Position numbers and translations under genes: made by a program
Part shown: positions 6,603 to 11,793 of the stretch, one piece after another
How the letters are laid out: each line of letters opens with the position of its first letter
Position numbering within the stretch: the first letter of the stretch is position 1
Notes under the pieces: generated by a model
The model's input: only the letters and a program-made list of their open reading frames with translations
Told to the model about the DNA's origin: nothing
The model's database searches: none
Assembly (NCBI GenBank): GCA_937923355.1
Contig: CALAIO010000155.1
Coordinates: 1-11,793, forward strand
Source: an uncultured Rhizobiaceae group bacterium
Lineage (GTDB): Bacteria; Pseudomonadota; Alphaproteobacteria; Rhizobiales; Rhizobiaceae
Direction of reading: 5' to 3'
Length of the DNA: 11,793 nt

Positions 6603-7831
6603 TCACTTTTCTGCTTTGCGATATGGCTTGCAAGATATTTAGCATCTTCCCAGACGCCCCAGATGAAGGATGAACCTCTCATGGATAGCCATGGCAGGCC
6701 AAGAAAATAAATACCTGGTTCTTTGGCGACGCCTTTGTGATGGATTGGTTTGCTATTCTCATCAAAAGTATCGACCTTGAGCCAATTGAAATCCTGCACA
6801 AACCCTGTCGCCCAAATGATGGTCGTAATGCCCGCTTCAGCAAGGCTCAGTTCCAGTGTCGGGTTTGTCATCGCTTTAGGGTCAGGTCCGATTATTTTAG
6901 CTTCCTCTTCAAGCGGCAAATCAAGGCTATTTTTCTCAACATACGCATCTGCCTCTTCAAGGATTGAGAGATAGTTTGCGTCGCCCTCCCTAATGTTATC
7001 TGCCAAGTCTGGCGCAAAGGTGACTGTTCCGTTTTTGTAATCTCTTGCCATGCCCAACAGATTGATGCCTTGTGTCGCAAAATTTCGAAAATCAACCGTA
7101 CTGCCGCCATTGGCACCACTGACAGCGATGGTTACATGCTCGCGCCCGGCAGGGGGTGTTTTCATTTGCCATTTGCCTAATACGCCAAGCCACCAGACAA
7201 AATCCTTGCTGCGGTAACTTCTAGGTGGTCGGTCGTGCGGGCCAACAGATAAATAAACCTTACGGCCAGTGCGGGAAAGTTCATCGGCAATTTGCGAGCC
7301 TGATGAACCTGCTCCCACTACCAGAATAGCACCATCTGCCAGTTGTTCAGGCTGTTTGTAATCGGTTGAATGTATCTGTGAAACGTTGGCAGTATTCGGC
7401 ACAACAGGTGGAATGACAGGCACTTGAAAAGGCCCTGTGGCAGCTACTATGTTTTTTGCTTCGATATGACCTTCGCTGGTTTCCACGATAAAGCCGTTGC
7501 CTTCAGCATTTTTTTCTGCGGACAATACTTCAATGCCGCATCGAACGGGTGCGTTTATTTGCTCTGCGAATGCTTCAAAATATTCAACAACCTCATCTTT
7601 GCCGGGGAAGCCGTCCGGCCCCGTTTTTGAAAACTCTCTTGTGGGGAACCTGTCATGCCATGCAGGGCCATTGGCAACCAGTGAATTCCATCTGGCGGTG
7701 CGCCAGCGCTCGGCAATCCTGTCTCGCTCGACAACCAAGTGTTCAACACCCTGATTGCTCAAATGCTCACTCATGGCAAGACCAGCCTGACCGCTCCCGA
7801 CTACAAGCGTGTGGATTTTTTCAACTTCCAT
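6599..7831 (-). CDS. FAD/NAD(P)-dependent oxidoreductase, CzcO-like flavin monooxygenase family
   Basis: A 410-residue two-dinucleotide-domain flavoprotein. The FAD motif GSGQAG is at residues 12-17 and the NAD(P) motif GAGSSG at 173-178. The region QIHSTDY (152-158) takes the place of the flavin-monooxygenase fingerprint, and ATGF (341-344) is the second FAD/NAD(P)-associated motif. The overall pattern is that of CzcO/YhlE-like proteins and bacterial flavin-containing monooxygenases, which oxygenate nitrogen, sulfur or carbonyl groups using NADPH and O2. No signal peptide is seen, so it is cytoplasmic. It is the first gene of a two-gene operon with the M20 hydrolase. A monooxygenase followed by an amidohydrolase could oxidise and then cleave a nitrogenous substrate, but no direct evidence links it to the Rieske operon besides proximity. 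Only a weak GGAA precedes the start, 11 nt away. Confidence 0.85.
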   Translation of the reverse strand: MEVEKIHTLVVGSGQAGLAMSEHLSNQGVEHLVVERDRIAERWRTARWNSLVANGPAWHDRFPTREFSKTGPDGFPGKDEVVEYFEAFAEQINAPVRCGIEVLSAEKNAEGNGFIVETSEGHIEAKNIVAATGPFQVPVIPPVVPNTANVSQIHSTDYKQPEQLADGAILVVGAGSSGSQIADELSRTGRKVYLSVGPHDRPPRSYRSKDFVWWLGVLGKWQMKTPPAGREHVTIAVSGANGGSTVDFRNFATQGINLLGMARDYKNGTVTFAPDLADNIREGDANYLSILEEADAYVEKNSLDLPLEEEAKIIGPDPKAMTNPTLELSLAEAGITTIIWATGFVQDFNWLKVDTFDENSKPIHHKGVAKEPGIYFLGLPWLSMRGSSFIWGVWEDAKYLASHIAKQKSE

Positions 7832-7916
7832 GATTATGCAAATTCCAGTTTGTCTACCAATGTCACCTCATATCAGAGTGTCATGCAAGGGGATATTTCA
7901 AGCAAAGACAATTTTC

Positions 7917-7958
7917 TTAACCACTGATTGGGACCAGCCTAATTGGTTTGGTGGTTAA
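7917..7958. repeat. Inverted repeat TTAACCAC/GTGGTTAA upstream of the flavoprotein operon
   Basis: TTAACCAC (7917-7924) and GTGGTTAA (7951-7958) are perfect reverse complements. Inside, ACCA (7933-7936) and TGGT (7944-7947) can extend the structure; on a + strand RNA, two more G-U pairs are possible. It lies 86 nt before the start of the - strand flavoprotein gene and 28 nt beyond the 3' end of the tRNA gene. It could be an operator of the flavoprotein/deacetylase operon or a tRNA transcript end. The lack of a T-run after the - strand stem argues against a standard terminator. Confidence 0.45.
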
Positions 7959-7986
7959 TGATGATCGCTGGGATATGTAAGAAAAT

Positions 7987-8071
7987 TGGTGCCCCCCGCC
8001 GGAATCGAACCGGCACTCCCGAAGGAACGGGATTTTGAATCCCGCGCGTCTACCAATTCCACCAGAGGGGC
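7987..8071 (-). tRNA. tRNA-Leu (anticodon CAA)
   Basis: An 85-nt tRNA gene on the - strand. The acceptor stem GCCCCTC pairs with GGGGGGC next to discriminator A, with one G-T pair, and the CCA end is encoded. The anticodon stem CGGGA/TCCCG closes the loop TTCAAAA, giving anticodon CAA, which reads the leucine codon UUG. The long variable arm, a short hairpin with CCTTCGGG, is typical of class II tRNAs such as leucine. The T loop GGTTCGATTCC is canonical. A strong promoter-like sequence lies just upstream. Confidence 0.97.
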
Positions 8072-8078
8072 ACGTTTT

Positions 8079-8095
8079 GGATTTGATTGAAATCC
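8079..8095. repeat. Perfect 6-bp hairpin in the tRNA leader
   Basis: GGATTT (8079-8084) and AAATCC (8090-8095) form a perfect stem with a 5-nt loop. It is 8 nt upstream of the mature tRNA 5' end, inside the predicted leader transcript, so it could influence RNase P processing. A chance palindrome cannot be excluded. Confidence 0.3.
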
Positions 8096-8112
8096 GTTGG
8101 TAGTGTGGCGCG

Positions 8113-8140
8113 AATATAGCTGGGGTTTTGCCAGCGTCAA
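8113..8140 (-). promoter_or_regulatory. Sigma70-like promoter of tRNA-Leu
   Basis: On the - strand, TTGACG (-35, 8140-8135) and TATATT (-10, 8118-8113) are separated by 16 nt, both near consensus. The start point would fall near 8106, giving a leader of about 35 nt before the tRNA. The spacer with its flanking base contains an inverted repeat, GCTGG (8119-8123) and CCAGC (8131-8135), with a 7-nt loop. Confidence 0.65.
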
Positions 8141-8178
8141 CATAAATTCATTGTTTTTTTGTCTTTGGCTTTACTCTT

Positions 8179-8207
8179 TTGTCAGAAACCTGCAAACAAC
8201 CCAGAAT
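8179..8207 (+). promoter_or_regulatory. Candidate promoter of the ExoD-family/dsbB pair
   Basis: TTGTCA (8179-8184, 5 of 6 to the -35 consensus) is followed after 17 nt by CAGAAT (8202-8207, 4 of 6 to the -10 consensus). The start point would be near 8214, leaving a leader of about 16 nt before ATG 8230. It is divergent from the tRNA promoter. Support is by eye only. Confidence 0.3.
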
Positions 8208-8229
8208 CAAACATCAAATTCGGTGTATT

Positions 8230-8871
8230 ATGTCTGAAATTCAACCGCCACAAGGCGCTTTTGACAAAATTGAAGAAGTGCTGATCGAGGCTCAAAAGCT
8301 TAATCAAGCAACCTCGCCGGGTATTGTAACACTAGGGCAGCTTTCCGATGGCATGCAGGAGCGGGCATTCGGGCTGTTGATTCTTCTGCTAGCGCTCCCC
8401 TGTGCTTTACCCTTTATTTATGGATTGCCGCAGTTGGTAGCTTTGCCAATGCTTGTGCTAACCGCTCAAATGGCGAAGGGGCGTGTAGCACCCTGGTTGC
8501 CGGAGACGCTTCGTAAACGTCGTTTGTCGATCCAAAGTCTGCTGAGTGTATTGGCAACAACGCGAAAATATGCAGGTTGGCTTGAGCGGCTTGCTCACCC
8601 AAGGCTTCTTGCCATTTCAAGCACATCAGCGCAACGCATTATTGGTGCTTTGATGCTTGTGCCATGCCTATCGATTTTGGTGCCGCTGCCGCTTACGAAT
8701 ACTGTGCCAGGCGTAGCTGTTGGCATTACGGCAGTAGGGCTGATACAGCGTGACGCTTTATTTATTATTTTTGGTTTGATCGCTGGCTTTTTATGGGTCA
8801 GTCTTTTGCTAATCGGTGGACCAGCGTTGGTCTATTATATTATTGAGTTCTTTTTGAACCGTGAAGGGTAA
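8230..8871 (+). CDS. ExoD family exopolysaccharide synthesis-associated membrane protein
   Basis: A 213-residue inner-membrane protein of the ExoD family, named for a rhizobial gene affecting exopolysaccharide production and alkali tolerance; the biochemical role of the family is unclear. The N-terminal cytosolic part holds the typical PGIVTLGQLSDGMQERAFG block (residues 31-49). Hydrophobic segments follow at about 47-77 (with the proline-rich LPCALPFIYGLP), 139-172 and 177-208, with a basic loop (LRKRRLS) between. ATG 8230 is taken as the start; an in-frame TTG at 8179 would add 17 residues that do not look like the family and would overlap the candidate promoter. No strong ribosome binding site is visible. 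It is followed after 12 nt by dsbB, probably in one transcript. Confidence 0.8.
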   Translation: MSEIQPPQGAFDKIEEVLIEAQKLNQATSPGIVTLGQLSDGMQERAFGLLILLLALPCALPFIYGLPQLVALPMLVLTAQMAKGRVAPWLPETLRKRRLSIQSLLSVLATTRKYAGWLERLAHPRLLAISSTSAQRIIGALMLVPCLSILVPLPLTNTVPGVAVGITAVGLIQRDALFIIFGLIAGFLWVSLLLIGGPALVYYIIEFFLNREG

Positions 8872-8883
8872 TCCATATACAAG

Positions 8884-9390
8884 ATGTTGAACGTTGCTGT
8901 TCCTAATTCTCACCTTAAATATTATCTGCTTGTATTGGGCGGCATGTGCGTTGTTATTTTGTCTGCACTTGCGTTTGAGCATATCGGTGGCTATCAACCC
9001 TGCAAACTTTGCCTGCAACAAAGAGAGCCTTGGTATATAGGCATTCCCGTCATGGCGATTGCGTGCCTGTCTTTAGTATTCAAAGGACCCGCCTGTTTGA
9101 CTCGTGGCATGATGGCAATCGGTGGGTTGATCATGCTTTATTCGTTCGTTTTAGGTGTCAATCATTCAGGCATTGAATGGGGTTTTTGGGAAGGGCCAGG
9201 CGATTGTGGTGTCGTTGATGGCGGCCTTGCGACAACGACAACGGATTTTCTAAAACAGCTCGAGCAAACCGTGCCGCCTTCATGTACAGATGCCGCGTTA
9301 CGTGTGCTCGGATTATCTTTTGCAGGATGGAATGCTTTGATGAGCGTGATTTTGGCAGGCTTGGTGTTTTGGGTTGCTAATAAGAGCTAA
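8884..9390 (+). CDS. dsbB: Disulfide bond formation protein B (DsbB)
   Basis: A 168-residue inner-membrane quinone reductase that reoxidises the periplasmic dithiol oxidase DsbA. Four membrane segments are visible at about residues 11-31, 50-66, 70-92 and 145-165. The first periplasmic loop carries the C40-x2-C43 pair in the motif QPCKLCLQQREPW, close to the first half of the family signature. The second periplasmic loop carries the C108/C134 pair (GDCGV and PPSC). Length and layout are normal. It starts 12 nt after the ExoD-family gene, with no clear ribosome site, so it probably depends on that transcript. No dsbA lies nearby. The downstream protease is cytosol-to-outside type I cargo, so a functional link to DsbB is not implied. 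Confidence 0.92.
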   Translation: MLNVAVPNSHLKYYLLVLGGMCVVILSALAFEHIGGYQPCKLCLQQREPWYIGIPVMAIACLSLVFKGPACLTRGMMAIGGLIMLYSFVLGVNHSGIEWGFWEGPGDCGVVDGGLATTTTDFLKQLEQTVPPSCTDAALRVLGLSFAGWNALMSVILAGLVFWVANKS

Positions 9391-9463
9391 GTAAATCTAA
9401 ATCGCCATTAGCAAAATACTGCATCAATTCAATCACAACTTTGCTTATTGCGGTGACGTGTTG

Positions 9464-9501
9464 TTGACATTTGCGTGAATAAAACCTTACTCATCGTAAG
9501 G
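9464..9501 (+). promoter_or_regulatory. Consensus -35 and palindrome upstream of the RTX protease gene
   Basis: TTGACA at 9464-9469 is a perfect -35 hexamer, but only poor -10 matches lie 17-18 nt downstream. That -10 position is overlapped by a perfect inverted repeat, CCTTAC (9485-9490) and GTAAGG (9496-9501), loop 5. This arrangement would suit a repressor or an activator-dependent promoter. The rest of the 9391-9561 gap holds only short palindromes (9501-9511 and 9521-9532) and no open frame that I can support. Confidence 0.35.
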
Positions 9502-9561
9502 ATTTGGAATCAAGGCGTGATTTGATTTCAAACATATATGAAATCTATCAGGGGAATTTCC

Positions 9562-11793
9562 ATGGTTGCTGAAATCGAGCCAAATAATACACCTGCGCAA
9601 GCACAAAGTCTAAACTTGGGCTTTGATAATGGTGAAGTGACGAGTATCCGAGTTGATGGGAATTTGAGTGGCAGTACGCCTAACATAACGCCACGTACCA
9701 TTAATGTTATAGAAAATAATGATTCGATCAACAATGCCACTCAAACTGGTATTGAGGCTGGTGAAAATGATGCGATCACCGCAAGCGTTGCACTAAGTTT
9801 TGGGCTTGGTACGGACATCGATTTTTTTAAAGTAGAATCCAATGCTGGGCAAATATTAACAATAGGCTTAGCCAATGACGCAACTACTGACGCCTTAGTT
9901 GAAATTTTTGATGCTGAAGGTAATTCGATTGGCATTATTGATCCTTTTGGACCAGGGAATGAGATTGAAGAAGATTTCGTGGTTCCATCAGATGGAGAAT
10001 ATTTCATTGCAGTTCGCAACTTTGGTGCCAGCGTTAACGATCCATTTAATCCAATTGATAATTCAGGTAATGATACAGTTGGTTCTGCAGAGTTAACAAT
10101 CACTCAAATTGGAACTGATATAGATTATTATGAAGTTGAATTAGATTTAGGTGATATTTTAGGTGCGGCTATTGATGGAGCGGCAAGTAACATACAAATC
10201 TTTAATCCTGATGGCGACCTCATTTTCGGTTCTAGCGATAATTTGACATCAGTATATGGGGCTGACACTCAACTTGTTGGTAATTTTAATGATAATGCTA
10301 CCGCTGGTATAGTTGCTTCAGAAACTGGGACATATCTGGTTGCGGTAACAGCTGCACCAAGCCCTTATAGTCTTGATTTAAACGTCAATCGACCTGTACT
10401 TGAAAGCCAAGCAGAAAATAGTGTGCAGCACTTTTATCTCGACTTTGATGGTCACACTTTAAACGCAAATATTTTTGGCGAGCCTTCTGGCAATATTACG
10501 TTTGATCCACTTGCAGATTTTTTGGATAATTGGGGGCTGGCTAACACAGCAGCAAATCGAAATGCTGTGATGGATTCCATCATAGCAGTTTTTGAGCGTG
10601 AATTGGTGACTGAAGTTGCTGCTGACGGTACCAATAATGATTTTGATATTGTCGTTATTAGCAGTCGCGATCACCCTGATCCCGATGATGTTGGTTTGCC
10701 CAATGTCTCTAGGCTGATTATTGGTGGAACCATCGCTGATACGGGCATATCAACAATTGGTTTGGCTGAGAACATCGATGTTGGAAACTTTGACACTAGC
10801 GATACAGCTTTTGTACTTTTAGATTTATTAAGCGAAGTTGCTGGTGATCCCAATTCGATTAATTCAATTGCTTTGGGTTCAGGGGTTTCAATAATAGATG
10901 CCATAGGGCTTGTGGTGGGTACGATTGCCGCGCACGAAGCAGGTCACTTGCTTGGGAATTTTCATACTGAAAACGGAAACTCTGAGCCAAATGTTCAAGA
11001 CCAAGGCGGTACGGCTATCCCTGAAGCATTTGGGGGCGAAGATGGTATTTTGGGTACATCAGATGACCCTGATATTGCTTTTGGTGATGATGCTTTTGAA
11101 GCAGATGAAGGCTTGCAAGGTACGCATGACACATTAAACAATATTTCAAATTCTGCTACTACAGGTTCAGGCACAGGCTTTGCATATCGTTTTGATACCA
11201 ATATTTATTCATATCTAGGTGATAACGCCAATGAAACAATTACCGTAACCTTTAATACTACAGATATTAGAGGTGTATCCTCTTTGACTGGCGTTTTCAC
11301 ACTTCAGGTAATTAATTTTAACACTCAGTTTGGTTTGCCTAGTATTTCTATAGATGCAGGCAATGGTAATAATAATATTACCCTGGATGATCTGGATGGG
11401 TTAAGCACTACAATTACATCAGGCTCAGGTGTTGATGTGATTAACGGCGCTGCTGGACGTGATACGATTAATGCGGGTGGTGCTAACGATACGCTGAATG
11501 GAAATGCTGGTGTTGATATTCTGTCAGGTGGGACGGGTAATGATACACTTAATGGCGGTAGTCAGGGTGACACGCTGAATGGTGGTATTGGGAATGACAT
11601 GTTGTTTGGTGATCAGGGCGCCGATACCATTAATGGCGGTGAGGGTGATGACACGATCGACGGTGGTTCAAGTTCAGGCGATGTTCTGAATGGCGAAGCT
11701 GGCAATGATATTATTCTTGGTGGTCAAGGTAATGATACCATCGATGGTGGCACTGGAGTTGATACTGTCGATTACTCAGGCTTTGGTGGCAAT
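9562..11793 (+). CDS. RTX-repeat metzincin-type metalloprotease with PPC domains, 3' end beyond window
   Basis: An open frame of 744 codons that runs off the right edge without a stop. The N-terminus starts with EIEPNNTPAQA and has no signal peptide, fitting type I secretion through a C-terminal signal not seen here. Two PPC-like beta domains follow at about residues 70-180 and 184-275. The protease domain begins near LDFDGH (293-298) and contains HEAGHLLGNFH (458-468): three zinc histidines (458, 462, 468), catalytic Glu459 and Gly465, a metzincin/matrixin-like site. The expected Met-turn region reads NVQDQGG (477-483), with Gln479 where I would expect Met. After a beta-rich stretch (534-620) come RTX nonapeptides (629-738). 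The start at 9562 is supported by AGGGGAA at 9550-9556; ATG 9538 is in frame but lacks such a site. It is probably an extracellular calcium-dependent protease, if active. Confidence 0.88.
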   Translation, partial: MVAEIEPNNTPAQAQSLNLGFDNGEVTSIRVDGNLSGSTPNITPRTINVIENNDSINNATQTGIEAGENDAITASVALSFGLGTDIDFFKVESNAGQILTIGLANDATTDALVEIFDAEGNSIGIIDPFGPGNEIEEDFVVPSDGEYFIAVRNFGASVNDPFNPIDNSGNDTVGSAELTITQIGTDIDYYEVELDLGDILGAAIDGAASNIQIFNPDGDLIFGSSDNLTSVYGADTQLVGNFNDNATAGIVASETGTYLVAVTAAPSPYSLDLNVNRPVLESQAENSVQHFYLDFDGHTLNANIFGEPSGNITFDPLADFLDNWGLANTAANRNAVMDSIIAVFERELVTEVAADGTNNDFDIVVISSRDHPDPDDVGLPNVSRLIIGGTIADTGISTIGLAENIDVGNFDTSDTAFVLLDLLSEVAGDPNSINSIALGSGVSIIDAIGLVVGTIAAHEAGHLLGNFHTENGNSEPNVQDQGGTAIPEAFGGEDGILGTSDDPDIAFGDDAFEADEGLQGTHDTLNNISNSATTGSGTGFAYRFDTNIYSYLGDNANETITVTFNTTDIRGVSSLTGVFTLQVINFNTQFGLPSISIDAGNGNNNITLDDLDGLSTTITSGSGVDVINGAAGRDTINAGGANDTLNGNAGVDILSGGTGNDTLNGGSQGDTLNGGIGNDMLFGDQGADTINGGEGDDTIDGGSSSGDVLNGEAGNDIILGGQGNDTIDGGTGVDTVDYSGFGGN
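11446..11775 (+). repeat. RTX (hemolysin-type calcium-binding) nonapeptide repeat array, coding
   Basis: Residues 629-738 of the protease form about 12 tandem GGxGxDxLx-type nonapeptides, for example NGGEGDDTI, LSGGTGNDTL and LGGQGNDTI. One unit (GGSSSGDVL) is irregular. Such repeats coil into a parallel beta roll that binds calcium outside the cell and helps folding after type I export. The DNA is accordingly a degenerate 27-bp repeat. The array ends at VDTVDYSG, a common boundary of the block, so another domain or the secretion signal should follow beyond the window. Confidence 0.9.

Noticed and set aside
7549..7833. 94-codon + strand open frame over the start of the flavoprotein gene
   Set aside because: It is an antisense shadow of the FAD-binding region, whose GSGQAG motif and length are clear on the - strand.
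7987..8071. tRNA-Leu as an integration (att) site for a mobile island
   Set aside because: No duplicated tRNA 3' end, integrase, transposase or insertion-sequence ends were found anywhere in the window.
9741..10103. 120-codon - strand open frame opposite the RTX protease gene
   Set aside because: The + strand encodes PPC-like sequence continuously through it, and the - strand product is low-complexity Ser/Pro-rich with no family signature.
11446..11775. CRISPR-like or non-coding tandem repeat
   Set aside because: The periodicity is a degenerate 27 bp in frame with the protease and explained by RTX nonapeptide coding; there are no uniform repeats with unique spacers.

Overview
The window looks like chromosomal DNA of a marine-type alphaproteobacterium, possibly of the Hyphomicrobiales. 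This is inferred from the gene families (an ExoD-family membrane protein, a DsbB with the PCKLC motif, a uronate-dehydrogenase-like SDR, several Rieske demethylase-type oxygenases), from a base composition that looks like mid-40s % GC by eye, and from a large RTX protease. No marker gene fixes the genus.

Left part (40-5438, all + strand): a catabolic gene set. A uronate-dehydrogenase-like NAD-dependent dehydrogenase comes first. After a 211-nt gap holding a palindrome and a candidate promoter come a Rieske oxygenase, a RidA-family protein, a DUF1028 protein, a second Rieske oxygenase and a LysR-type regulator. The RidA/DUF1028/Rieske genes overlap by 4 and 8 nt, so they are very probably translated from one message. 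The chemistry suggested is oxidative N-demethylation or ring oxygenation of a small, possibly nitrogen-containing compound (two Rieske monooxygenases with a bridging Glu), handling of reactive enamine/imine or amide intermediates (RidA, DUF1028), and NAD-linked oxidation. The substrate cannot be read from sequence. A heterocyclic betaine such as homarine is one testable idea. No oxygenase reductase is present in the window.

Middle part (5448-7831, - strand): a two-gene operon convergent with the regulator. It encodes a CzcO-like FAD/NAD(P) monooxygenase whose stop codon overlaps the start of an ArgE-like M20 deacetylase. It may belong to the same catabolic unit. A 42-nt inverted repeat lies upstream of it.

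Right part: a tRNA-Leu(CAA) on the - strand with a good sigma70-like promoter. Divergent from it are a probable ExoD-family/DsbB gene pair on the + strand. Last is the start of a large secreted protease gene (9562 to the window edge, no stop reached). It has two PPC-like domains, a metzincin-type HExxHxxGxxH zinc site and about a dozen RTX calcium-binding nonapeptides. The expected Met-turn methionine appears to be a glutamine. No gene-free stretch exceeds about 210 nt.
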